Shown here in pieces: positions 16,157-22,003 of a stretch of 29,329 nt of DNA (positions are counted from its first letter, which is position 1; every line of letters begins with the position of its first letter). Position numbers and translations under genes: made by a program. The notes beneath the pieces were generated by a model, which made no database searches, had not been told where the DNA came from, and saw nothing but the letters and a program-made list of their open reading frames with translations. Source of the DNA: a virus; IMG/VR virus record IMGVR_UViG_3300036651_000254, positions 1 through 29,329 of that record; one strand, written 5' to 3'.

Positions 16157-17647
16157 CTACCAGCCTTCGCCGGACTCCGAACCCAACGGATACGTAAACG
16201 CATCACGATGAAACGACACCGGGCGAGCCTTACGCGGCACCTTAATACCCGACTTCGTTTGACACCACTCAGTATCAGCAGGCACAAGTTGCGGCTCACC
16301 AAACGGCATCTCGCCACGAACAGCCAAATCCACCCGCACCGACGACACCGCCTGCATAAACGACATTGCAACATCATCATGCCCAACACGATCCGGCACA
16401 GCAATCCGCAACGACCCACCGGGCAACTGCTCAAACTCGAGCCCACGCAGTTGCTTCAACAACTCCGGGTCATTCGGCAACACAAGCCGTTTAGCTTGAA
16501 GTAGGCCCTTGATCATGCCAAACCCAGACTGCTTACGCTTCACATCCGTCACCACCGGGGCAACAGCCGCAAACAACCCAGCCTCATCAAACTTGTCATC
16601 CAACATCGTCGTCGGATACTGACCCACACCATTCACCTCAGAAGCAACAACCGGCAAATAATACTTCTTCGCCGTCGCCACAACCCGGTCAATGAAATCC
16701 GTGTAAGCCCATCGATACTTATACTCAAACCACGGAATGAACAGGACCAGTTTCTCGCCCAGGATCTCACGGTTCGCACCATAATCCTCGAGCACGCTCA
16801 CGAGGGTTAGCGCGTTAGCGTCATGGGAGAAACCCCAGTCAATCCCACCCGCAGCCGCATACCGTTGATCCCGCCACCACTCCAAATCCTCCGGCGAACA
16901 AATCTCATAATCCGCCACAGCCTCAGACAGTTCACGCTCAGTGAAAAACGCGCCCGTATCATCCGCAAACTGCCCCAACACCTCAGAAGCAAACCACCAC
17001 GACGGCCGCGAATCCCGCAACTCATCCAAAAGCTTCTTATCCGCAAGAGGCGAATCATACGACGACCATTGCCACGACTGATAATTCTCATCCGGCGCAT
17101 CCATCCCCCGATTCCACAACGCCCGATACCAATGCTCAGACGAACCCCACGGAGACGACGCAACAACCACCCTCGAACCAGGACGCGAAATAATCGCCGG
17201 CAACGCCGCATCCCAAATCTCATTCTCAATAAACCCAGCCTCATCAATGATCAACAAATCAACAGGCCAGCCACGGATCTGCCTTATCGACGCCGGAACA
17301 GACCGAATCACCGACCCATTGCTAAGAGTCAGCAAACCCTTAAAATCATCAACCACCGAACCCGACAACGCAGCAGACGACTTCGCCAACGACACACAAT
17401 CCGCCAGAAGCCGCTTCGCAGCCTCATCACCCGCCGAAACCACAAGTACAAGAATCCCAGCACGCGACGTCGCCTCATGCAACGACACCTTCGCCAACGT
17501 CCGCGACTTACCAACCTGCCGCCCAGCCGCAACACACCGAAACCGAGCCTTACTGCGGGCAAACTCCAACTGGTAATCCCACATCGGCTCACCCAAAACA
17601 CGATCAGCAAACGCCCCCGGATCCTCCCGCAGTTCAGAAAGATCCAC
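16157..17647 (-). CDS. terL: Terminase large subunit
   Basis: The 496-residue DNA-packaging motor. The ATPase domain has Walker A A-G-R-Q-V-G-K-S (about 41-48), Walker B 'LLIIDEA' (about 130-136) and a coupling segment 'VVASSPWGS'. The C-terminal RNase H-like nuclease begins at 'GIDWGFSHD' with its first Asp, and a later acidic residue in 'ASEVNGVG'. The start chosen is GTG 17647, with GAGAGG 7 bases upstream; an earlier in-frame GTG at 17662 lies only 6 bases from the tRNA 3' end and has no SD. The small subunit is not adjacent: a tRNA and a 250-base regulatory gap separate them. Confidence 0.95.
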   Translation of the reverse strand: MDLSELREDPGAFADRVLGEPMWDYQLEFARSKARFRCVAAGRQVGKSRTLAKVSLHEATSRAGILVLVVSAGDEAAKRLLADCVSLAKSSAALSGSVVDDFKGLLTLSNGSVIRSVPASIRQIRGWPVDLLIIDEAGFIENEIWDAALPAIISRPGSRVVVASSPWGSSEHWYRALWNRGMDAPDENYQSWQWSSYDSPLADKKLLDELRDSRPSWWFASEVLGQFADDTGAFFTERELSEAVADYEICSPEDLEWWRDQRYAAAGGIDWGFSHDANALTLVSVLEDYGANREILGEKLVLFIPWFEYKYRWAYTDFIDRVVATAKKYYLPVVASEVNGVGQYPTTMLDDKFDEAGLFAAVAPVVTDVKRKQSGFGMIKGLLQAKRLVLPNDPELLKQLRGLEFEQLPGGSLRIAVPDRVGHDDVAMSFMQAVSSVRVDLAVRGEMPFGEPQLVPADTEWCQTKSGIKVPRKARPVSFHRDAFTYPLGSESGEGW

Positions 17648-17668
17648 GAGACAACCTCTCACATAGAG

Positions 17669-17740
17669 CTACCCACCAAGGATTCGAACCTCGATCAACT
17701 GAGTCAGAGTCAGTTATCCTGCCGGTTAGACGAGTGGGTA
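17669..17740 (-). tRNA. tRNA-Gln (CUG anticodon)
   Basis: Full cloverleaf on the minus strand: a 7-bp acceptor stem TACCCAC/GTGGGTA, a D arm with two wobble pairs, anticodon stem ACTGA/TCAGT with loop CTCTGAC (U33 present, anticodon CUG), and a T arm with TTCGAAT. Discriminator G, no encoded CCA. It sits between terS and terL and would be cut out of the late transcript. Confidence 0.92.
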
Positions 17741-17785
17741 AAGAACGCCTCTTCGAAAAAACGCCATCTAAGACGCTTAGACACT

Positions 17786-17799
17786 CGAACATGTATTCG
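17786..17799. promoter_or_regulatory. SOS-box-like dyad 1
   Basis: CGAACATGTATTCG: matches the actinobacterial LexA consensus CGAAC-N4-GTTCG with one mismatch in the right arm. Nearest to the tRNA-Gln 5' end. Confidence 0.5.
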
Positions 17800-17925
17800 T
17801 ACCAGACCGCGCTAAAAGTCGCTCAGATTGGCACACAAGGCCAATCAGACACGAATGCGAGGACAACCCAGTGCGACCAGGCCGAAACTCAAAAATGCCG
17901 CGCAAAAAATTCGGGGCACGCCGGC

Positions 17926-17939
17926 CGAACATATCTTCG
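17926..17939. promoter_or_regulatory. SOS-box-like dyad 2
   Basis: CGAACATATCTTCG: one mismatch to CGAAC-N4-GTTCG (C for G at the first base of the right arm). Confidence 0.45.
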
Positions 17940-17968
17940 AAAAAGGCCCCCCCGGGGTGGGTCATGGT

Positions 17969-17984
17969 TCGAACATTTGTTCGA
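17969..17984. promoter_or_regulatory. SOS-box-like dyad 3 (perfect)
   Basis: TCGAACATTTGTTCGA: perfect 7-bp arms around a 2-base centre and a full match to the LexA box of Mycobacterium-type actinobacteria. It lies 7 bases beyond the terS stop codon. Confidence 0.65.
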
Positions 17985-17990
17985 CTGCTG

Positions 17991-18464
17991 CTAGCCGGCT
18001 GGGTCGTCCTTGGCTGGCTTAGACAACAGTGTTGCGAGGTCTACTTGTGTGGCTGCTACGTCTTTGCCTAGGCGTGCTGCTGCTGCTGGTGTGAAGCCCA
18101 TAGCGTTGGCGAGTCCTTGTGCTGTGGTCATCCATTTGCGTAGCAGATCCAACGGTGACACTTTGCCGCGTTCACTGTCGATGGCGTCTTCGAGGTCCAT
18201 ACCGTCCACATAGTCGGTCAACACTTCCACCCTGGCTTGTGCTACAGCCCACTGCCACAACTGGGCGTGATACTTGGGGCTGGCTAGGTAGCTGGTGGTT
18301 GGGTCTGATGCGATCTCCTCGAGCAGCCGGCGTGCGATCGGGTCTGTCCGTTTGGCACTGTAGGCACCGTGGGTGACTGATAGTTGGTTGCCGGGTTGGA
18401 ACGGTGGACGTTGGCGATCGAAGTCGGGTGTCCAGGGTGTGCCGTCAGGGTTCACCAACTCCAT
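17991..18464 (-). CDS. terS: Terminase small subunit
   Basis: A 157-residue actinophage-type small terminase. The N-terminal 'GTPWTPDFDRQRPPFQPGNQLSVTHGAYS' segment (Pro-rich, then the N-x-x-x-x-x-H-G-A motif) is characteristic. It is followed by helices around 40-130 for oligomerisation, including 'SPLDLLRKWMTTAQGLANAMGFTPAAAARLG', and a short C-terminal tail for contact with the large subunit. The ATG at 18464 has GGGAG five bases upstream. It should recognise the packaging site; that site is not identified, but the dyad-rich gap just downstream is a candidate. Confidence 0.88.
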   Translation of the reverse strand: MELVNPDGTPWTPDFDRQRPPFQPGNQLSVTHGAYSAKRTDPIARRLLEEIASDPTTSYLASPKYHAQLWQWAVAQARVEVLTDYVDGMDLEDAIDSERGKVSPLDLLRKWMTTAQGLANAMGFTPAAAARLGKDVAATQVDLATLLSKPAKDDPAG

Positions 18465-18497
18465 GTCGACTCCCTGCTATGATGGTGTTACAAACGC

Positions 18498-18530
18498 AGC
18501 CCCGAGGACATCAGCTCCCGGGGCTTTTCT
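18498..18530 (+). terminator. Plus-strand-oriented terminator upstream of terS
   Basis: AGCCCCG (18498-18504) pairs with CGGGGCT (18519-18525), followed on the plus strand by TTTTCT. On the minus strand the hairpin is followed by GCGTTTGT, a poor U-tract, so it works best for rightward transcripts although the genes around it run leftward. Confidence 0.6.
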
Positions 18531-18546
18531 GTGCCCAAAAAACCGC

Positions 18547-18571
18547 CGGTAACTATTATTATGTCAAGAGT
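18547..18571 (-). promoter_or_regulatory. Possible extended -10 promoter for terS
   Basis: Minus strand TGACATAAT (about 18565-18557) fits an extended -10 (TGn plus CATAAT); no good -35 is seen at 16-18 bases. It would give a leader of roughly 80-90 bases before terS. Tentative. Confidence 0.3.
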
Positions 18572-18665
18572 CGTCGGTAAACGTTGGAAACGGAGAGTGT
18601 CTCCGCCAATTCGCGGGGATTTGCAACCCGGCAGTTGCAGGACGGGCGCGACGATCACGACTCGG

Positions 18666-18902
18666 TTATTCGAGCGTGATGTGGGTGTGGAGTTTGAGTC
18701 GGAAGCCTTTGCTGCCCCAAGCGTTGGCGTACATCCATGCGTCGGCTGGTGTGTAGTTGTCTGTTTCTACCCATACGGTGTCCACATCGAAGCCGTGTGC
18801 TACTCGTTTGAGGGTGTCGGTGATGGACGTGCCCTCTATTGGTGAGAACGTGATGGTGCGGCCTAGGTCGTCTGATGTGAGTGCGGCGGCGTGGATCTTC
18901 AT
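18666..18902 (-). CDS. Hypothetical small protein
   Basis: A 78-residue protein, unrecognised. It looks alpha/beta: 'HAAALTSDDLGRTITF', then 'SITDTLKRVAHGFDVDTVWVET' and 'WGSKGFRLKLHTHITLE'. The ATG at 18902 overlaps the preceding stop in an ATGA junction and has GGAG 8 bases upstream, so translational coupling with the capsid-motif protein is likely. A longer in-frame start without SD was rejected. Last gene of the small early group before terS. Confidence 0.7.
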   Translation of the reverse strand: MKIHAAALTSDDLGRTITFSPIEGTSITDTLKRVAHGFDVDTVWVETDNYTPADAWMYANAWGSKGFRLKLHTHITLE

Positions 18903-19279
18903 GATGTGTGCTCCGCGATGATTGCCCGGTTCTCGTCGTTGAGTATGGGGATGCGTACTGTGGCAGGGAGCGGTGGGAGTGTTGCGAGCCTGGCAGCATG
19001 TTCTTCGACTGTTTCGTCGTACACCCATTCGGTGTGCTCTTTGGCTGTTACTGGGAAGATGCCTTCTTCGTAGTCGTCTTCGAGCCAGCCTTTGGCGAGT
19101 AGCTCGTCGGTGAGCTGCTGCCATTGCTTGATGGCTTGTTTGCGGGCTTTGCGTTCGGCTTTGCTGTACTTGGTGACCACACTGTGTCCGAGACGGTTCC
19201 TGCTGGTGTCGCCGTAGAAGATGTTTCGGCGCAGTGCGGTGAGTAGTTCCGCGGACCAGATTTCGGGTACGAATGTCAT
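18899..19279 (-). CDS. Protein with major-capsid N-arm motif
   Basis: A 126-residue protein of unknown function. Residues 3-17 read F-V-P-E-I-W-S-A-E-L-L-T-A-L-R and residues 22-23 Y-G. Over 21 positions 14 are identical to the N-arm of this phage's own major capsid protein. The remainder is unrelated: a basic helix (about 35-50, 'KAERKARKQAIKQWQQ'), then an acidic C-terminal half. In HK97-fold capsids the N-arm contacts neighbouring subunits, so this gene may encode a capsid-binding or capsid-regulating protein that borrows the contact surface (inference). It is the middle gene of three small overlapping genes ahead of terS. Confidence 0.85.
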   Translation of the reverse strand: MTFVPEIWSAELLTALRRNIFYGDTSRNRLGHSVVTKYSKAERKARKQAIKQWQQLTDELLAKGWLEDDYEEGIFPVTAKEHTEWVYDETVEEHAARLATLPPLPATVRIPILNDENRAIIAEHTS

Positions 19280-19494
19280 GGTGTCTCGTGCCCTTCAACG
19301 GTGAGGGGGAATACTTCGGCGTCGTCCTCGATGTGGCGCGAGTGGTGAAGTTCGAGTGTTGTCCAGTCGATGGTGTGGTCGGCGTTGGTTGCTGTGTGGT
19401 GGATGAAATCGAGTGCTGCGGCGAAGGATTGCTTGACGCCTGCGAGGCTGAATGCCGCGTTCTCGACTATGACGTCTGCATGGTACTTGGTCAT
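19276..19494 (-). CDS. Hypothetical small protein
   Basis: A 72-residue His-rich protein (about 8 His), unrecognised. It has one amphipathic helix (about 14-32, 'FSLAGVKQSFAAALDFIHH') and a strand-rich, acidic C-terminus. GGGAG precedes the ATG by about 7 bases; the stop overlaps the next start (ATGA). Leader element D lies immediately upstream, so this gene and the two after it form a separately controlled unit. Confidence 0.72.
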   Translation of the reverse strand: MTKYHADVIVENAAFSLAGVKQSFAAALDFIHHTATNADHTIDWTTLELHHSRHIEDDAEVFPLTVEGHETP

Positions 19495-19516
19495 GGGTGT
19501 CTCCCTGGGTTGGAGT

Positions 19517-19557
19517 GGGGCATGAGTAAAGCCCCGAACCGTGTAAGGGTTCAGGGC
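19517..19557 (-). promoter_or_regulatory. Leader element D (terminator hairpin plus third arm)
   Basis: On the minus strand GCCCTGAACC (19557-19548), a 7-base loop, GGTTCGGGGC (19540-19531; one G-U pair), TTT, then ACTCAT and GCCCC (19521-19517), which can pair with GGGGC (19535-19531). Same layout as elements A-C but without the TTTAA block. It ends the WhiB operon and precedes the 72-residue gene. Confidence 0.65.
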
Positions 19558-19577
19558 TTCGAAGTTGTTAGGGTGCG

Positions 19578-19748
19578 TTACTCTCCGCGCATGGGTCGAT
19601 AGAGGCGATCGAGTTGGGCGACTGATGTGGTGCCGGTTCGCCCGGTCGAGTCGGTGACTTTTACGCCGCCGTCAGGGTCAACGTTGACCACTGTCACAAT
19701 GTGGCCGTTGTACTTGGCTTCTAGGCGTTGGCCGGCCTTGTAGTTCAT
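19578..19748 (-). CDS. Small SH3/KOW-like protein
   Basis: A 56-residue protein translated from ATG 19748 to TAA 19580-19578. 'YKAGQRLEAKYNGHIVTVVNVDPDGGVKVTDSTGRTGTTSVAQLDRL' alternates strands and turns as in small SH3-like or KOW barrels, which often bind nucleic acid or protein; function unknown. The start overlaps the WhiB stop by one base (TAATG), indicating translational coupling. It is the last gene before terminator/leader D. Confidence 0.7.
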   Translation of the reverse strand: MNYKAGQRLEAKYNGHIVTVVNVDPDGGVKVTDSTGRTGTTSVAQLDRLYRPMRGE

Positions 19749-19990
19749 TAGGCTGCCTTGCGTTCGTTGGCTTGGCGTCTCATTGCTCGGCGTTCTTTAG
19801 GTGATGTGCCACCCCAGATGCCGTCAGGGTCTTCGGACTGTGCGAGGGCGTACGCCAAACATTGGGCTTGCACGTCGCAGCGGGTGCAGGTGCGTTTGGT
19901 GACTCTCGCTGTTGCGCCGTCGCCTTTGCCGGGGAAGAACATGTCCGGGGCTGTTTGGGCGCACAATGCGTCATCCTGCCAGTCGAGCAT
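19748..19990 (-). CDS. whiB: WhiB-family Fe-S transcriptional regulator
   Basis: An 80-residue WhiB-like protein with the four Fe-S ligand cysteines at 10, 35, 38 and 44 (C-x24-C-x2-C-x5-C), the family turn G-I-W-G-G (57-61) and a basic C-terminal DNA-contact tail ('SPKERRAMRRQANERK'). WhiB proteins bind sigma factor region 4 and redirect RNA polymerase. Phage copies, such as WhiB of mycobacteriophage TM4, can act against host WhiB2 and affect septation or superinfection. It follows a 51-residue gene by 2 bases under a strong leaderless promoter and faces a divergent HTH gene. High confidence in family; target unknown. Confidence 0.95.
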   Translation of the reverse strand: MLDWQDDALCAQTAPDMFFPGKGDGATARVTKRTCTRCDVQAQCLAYALAQSEDPDGIWGGTSPKERRAMRRQANERKAA

Positions 19991-19992
19991 GG

Positions 19993-20148
19993 TCAGGCTG
20001 CTTTGCGTGCGATGGTGAGGGCGTCGCCGGAAACTTCCAGTTCAACCCAGGGGGCGGTGGAGTCGAGGAACATGGCGGCGAGTGTTTCGTTGATGTTGTA
20101 CTCGTTGGCGTCGTCTTCGATGAGTTCTTGAGCTGTTGTGATCGTCAT
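19993..20148 (-). CDS. Small leader gene of the WhiB operon
   Basis: A 51-residue acidic protein ('TTAQELIEDDANEYNINETLAAMFLDS', ending 'DALTIARKAA'), unrecognised. Its ATG (20148) is exactly 7 bases after a TAATCT -10 box, so the first transcribed base should be the A of ATG: a leaderless mRNA, common in actinobacteria. A TGTAA-N5-TTACA dyad overlaps the -10 and the start codon, giving an obvious site for repression. Two bases separate its stop from WhiB. Confidence 0.75.
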   Translation of the reverse strand: MTITTAQELIEDDANEYNINETLAAMFLDSTAPWVELEVSGDALTIARKAA

Positions 20149-20162
20149 GTAACTAGATTACA
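20148..20162. promoter_or_regulatory. Candidate operator dyad TGTAA-N5-TTACA
   Basis: Perfect inverted repeat covering the -10 box and start codon of the leftward leaderless promoter. A further GTTACA half-site lies at 20201-20206, overlapping the -10 of the divergent rightward promoter. Confidence 0.5.
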
Positions 20163-20183
20163 GTCTTGAGTGTCATAGCACAA
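20155..20183 (-). promoter_or_regulatory. Leftward promoter for WhiB operon
   Basis: -35 TTGTGC (20183-20178), 17-base spacer, -10 TAATCT (20160-20155). The ATG begins 7 bases after the -10, predicting leaderless transcription. Confidence 0.7.
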
Positions 20184-20202
20184 CCTTTTTGCCAACATGA
20201 GT

Positions 20203-20208
20203 TACACT
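20203..20208 (+). promoter_or_regulatory. -10 of rightward promoter for HTH gene
   Basis: TACACT fits the actinobacterial TAnnnT -10 and lies at positions -12 to -7 of the ATG at 20215, again predicting a leaderless mRNA. No good -35 is visible. Confidence 0.5.
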
Positions 20209-20214
20209 GGTTTT

Positions 20215-20412
20215 ATGATTGATCAGATCCGCAGGGACCTCGAAAGCGTCGCCGCCTACCAACACAACCTGCCCAGAGTGCGGGCTGAAGCCGTTGACGC
20301 CGCACGCAAGGCCGGCATGACATGGCGTGAAATCGCATCCATCCTCAACATGACCGAACACGGACTCATCAAAGCAGACAAGAAATGGCGGGAAACCAAC
20401 TCCAAGGTGTAG
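20215..20412 (+). CDS. Small HTH DNA-binding protein (divergent regulator)
   Basis: A 65-residue protein with a helix-turn-helix at about 31-58: 'AGMTWREIASILNMTEHGLIKADKKW', of the sigma-70 region 4/MerR-like short HTH type (T-W-x-E-I-A-x-x-L-x-M-x). The preceding helix (1-28) may dimerise. It is the only plus-strand gene in the right half, divergent from the WhiB operon. The start at 20215 is chosen over ATG 20197 because a TACACT box stands exactly where a leaderless start needs it. By arrangement it could repress the WhiB operon, its own promoter or both; it resembles no known immunity repressor family closely. Confidence 0.82.
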   Translation: MIDQIRRDLESVAAYQHNLPRVRAEAVDAARKAGMTWREIASILNMTEHGLIKADKKWRETNSKV

Positions 20413-20469
20413 CAAACTATGCGTGGTTATGCAGGCATTAGCTGATGCGCGAATATTCACGCCTAGGTC

Positions 20470-20946
20470 TTATCGGTCCATCTCGTTGAACGTGAAAAGT
20501 TCGAGTCGCTTCTTGATTACTGCGGACTCCGCATCAGCAATGTCCCGGAAGTTACCAAGGCGATATCGGATCCCGTCTTGCATGACTTCGGCCGACCACT
20601 TGTTCTCACGCTTGGCCCAGCAGACGCCGCGAATGCCCGAGCGGCTATCTTTGTGCGCCTCAAAGTTTTCGCAGTTCTGCATGGTCGTTACCGCCCGCAG
20701 GTGTTCAGGGTTTACGCACGAACGGTTCCTGCAAGAGTGGTCAATGACCATGCCCTTCGGTATTTCACCTTTGGTAAACCGGTACATGAGCCGATGCGCG
20801 TATTGGGTCTTGCCTTCGAACTGGATCGTCCCGTAGCCCGCGGTAATCTTTGCCGCAACCCATTCCCAACAGCCGGATTCGTCCGACTTATTGATGTTGG
20901 ACCAGAACTTATCGATGCGCTGCTGGGTGGTTTGACCTTTGTACAT
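20470..20946 (-). CDS. HNH homing endonuclease with AP2 domain
   Basis: A 158-residue nuclease. The HNH part (about 25-95) shows 'GCWEWVAAKITAGYG', 'HRLMYRFTKG', 'VIDHSCRNRSCVNPEHLRAV' (catalytic His70 region; Cys72, Cys77 and His82 probably hold zinc). Residues 103-145 ('SGIRGVCWAKRENKWSAEV...GNFRDIADAESA') match an AP2 DNA-binding domain, a pairing frequent in phage homing endonucleases. ATG 20946 has GGGAG 7 bases upstream; a longer in-frame start crosses the hairpin at 20971-21000 and is rejected. It sits alone between the HTH gene (convergent) and the cysteine hydrolase. Confidence 0.92.
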   Translation of the reverse strand: MYKGQTTQQRIDKFWSNINKSDESGCWEWVAAKITAGYGTIQFEGKTQYAHRLMYRFTKGEIPKGMVIDHSCRNRSCVNPEHLRAVTTMQNCENFEAHKDSRSGIRGVCWAKRENKWSAEVMQDGIRYRLGNFRDIADAESAVIKKRLELFTFNEMDR

Positions 20947-20970
20947 TTTGATACTCCCGAGGTAATGCGA

Positions 20971-21000
20971 AAGCCCCAGCAACTCGGGGTGCCGGGGCTT
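20971..21000. terminator. Bidirectional terminator hairpin
   Basis: AAGCCCC (20971-20977) pairs with GGGGCTT (20994-21000) around a 16-base loop with inner C/G runs. A T-tract follows on both strands (TTTC leftward, TTTCTG rightward). It separates the cysteine hydrolase from the HNH gene. Confidence 0.65.
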
Positions 21001-21037
21001 TCTGTCGCGGGTAATTAGTCCGCGAGTTCTTTGGTTC

Positions 21038-21577
21038 TTAGGCCTTGTCTGTGAATCCGCAATCTTTGAAGAGCGCACCGAGCGAGCCCGGGGTCACCGC
21101 ACCATCCGGTCTGTTGTCTCTGAAGAGACGGACGCCAGCATGTTGATAGGCGGCATCCGATAATTGACTACAGATATATGTTTTGCCGTTGTCGAGCCTG
21201 CGCTCTAACCATTGCGGCGTGCGCCAGTGCAGCAACTTTGCCACGCCGATCCAGATGAATGTGAGGCGGCCATAAGGTCGGCCAGGCTGCAACGCGCCAT
21301 CGATTGTTTGCGGGCCTTGAAGCAACGAGAACGCGATGATCTTGTTCTCTTGGGCTTCCGTCAGGGGGAAGTCCGACCAGGCAATGTCGAGGACGCGACC
21401 GCCGATAGCAAAGTCTGTGACGGGCATCAGTTGCACGCCTGCCGGTTCACACGAAATGACCATATGCTCTGACACGCGGTTGATCGTATGATTCCAGTGC
21501 GACCGGGTGACAGTGCGGATGACCCTACTGCTGAAACCTCGAGTGCGAACAACCGCTATTTGGGCGAGGTCGGTCAT
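21038..21577 (-). CDS. Papain-like cysteine hydrolase (YiiX/NlpC-P60 type)
   Basis: A 179-residue protein with the circularly permuted NlpC/P60 (YiiX-like) layout: the His motif comes first ('RSHWNHTINRV', His27/His30) and the catalytic Cys later in 'KTYICSQLSDAAYQHAG' (Cys136). In this fold the enzyme hydrolyses amide bonds in peptidoglycan or lipids. It has no signal peptide or membrane segment. It is far from the tail and any lysis cassette, so it may be a lysis accessory, an internal virion protein or an enzyme acting on host metabolism. GGGGG lies 5 bases before the ATG. The fold is well supported, the substrate unknown. Confidence 0.8.
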   Translation of the reverse strand: MTDLAQIAVVRTRGFSSRVIRTVTRSHWNHTINRVSEHMVISCEPAGVQLMPVTDFAIGGRVLDIAWSDFPLTEAQENKIIAFSLLQGPQTIDGALQPGRPYGRLTFIWIGVAKLLHWRTPQWLERRLDNGKTYICSQLSDAAYQHAGVRLFRDNRPDGAVTPGSLGALFKDCGFTDKA

Positions 21578-21677
21578 CAGATCCCCCCACGTTTCAAGTT
21601 GGCTTGATCTTCGAGGCCAGCATTCAAGTAATAGGGCGATTCACTTGAACTTGGGCTGTCAGTTGACAACGGAAGTT

Positions 21678-21809
21678 TTACGTTTTCGGCTGCTCCTGCT
21701 TTACGTTTTTGGCAAGCCGTTCTTCGACCCTGGCAGCCGCCTCAGACACGTCCCTGACATCCTTCGACTGCAACATGCGCCAATAGCGTTTGAACGTCAT
21801 GTCAATCAT
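21678..21809 (-). CDS. Basic microprotein
   Basis: A 43-residue protein translated from ATG 21809 to TAA 21680-21678. 'TFKRYWRMLQSKDVRDVSEAAARVEERLAKNVKQEQ' is one long amphipathic, highly charged helix. AGGG sits 6 bases before this ATG; a second ATG at 21800 is one base after the previous stop. Function unknown; compact coupling and SD support it as real. Confidence 0.6.
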   Translation of the reverse strand: MIDMTFKRYWRMLQSKDVRDVSEAAARVEERLAKNVKQEQPKT

Positions 21810-21966
21810 CAGCAGCCCTAATCTCGGCCTTCGCTTCACGACGTTCACGCTTATGTGTGCGCCGCTTAATCGACTTCACAACCCCTGGGCGTGCCAGGTA
21901 GCAGTACAGGTGACGCCACGCCGTATAAGCGTCGTGCTCAACCCAATCCTTCATCTGCCTTTTCAT
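21802..21966 (-). CDS. Basic microprotein
   Basis: A 54-residue protein from ATG 21966 to TGA 21804-21802. Residues 1-30 include 'WVEHDAYTAWRHLYCYLARPGVV'; residues 31-49 are strongly basic ('KSIKRRTHKRERREAK'), suggesting nucleic-acid binding. Overlaps the next gene. Unrecognised; coding quality judged from coupling and composition only. Confidence 0.6.
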   Translation of the reverse strand: MKRQMKDWVEHDAYTAWRHLYCYLARPGVVKSIKRRTHKRERREAKAEIRAADD

Positions 21967-22003
21967 GGTCAAAACCATCCCGAAACCGGTATGACTTTGA
22001 CAG

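Larger units (their letters stand above)
17741..17990. other. Non-coding gap with clustered dyads between terS and tRNA-Gln
   Basis: 250 bases with no convincing gene. It holds three CGAACAT-anchored SOS-box-like dyads (listed separately), a 7-bp inverted repeat GATTGGC/GCCAATC (17826-17832 with 17840-17846), and a G/C run followed by T5 on the minus strand (about 17964-17941) that may terminate the terS transcript. Confidence 0.6.

Noticed and set aside
17777-17965. 62-codon minus-strand ORF in the terS-tRNA gap
   Set aside because: No SD; it overlaps two of the dyads and the G/C run; composition does not look coding.
18488-18658. 56-residue GTG-started minus ORF upstream of terS
   Set aside because: No SD, it runs through a hairpin and a possible promoter; resembles nothing known.
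18531-18845. 104-codon plus-strand ORF
   Set aside because: Antisense to the coupled 78-residue gene; codon pattern reflects the complementary strand.
20173-20460. 95-codon minus-strand ORF opposite the small HTH gene
   Set aside because: Antisense to a well-supported HTH protein and without SD; a shadow frame.
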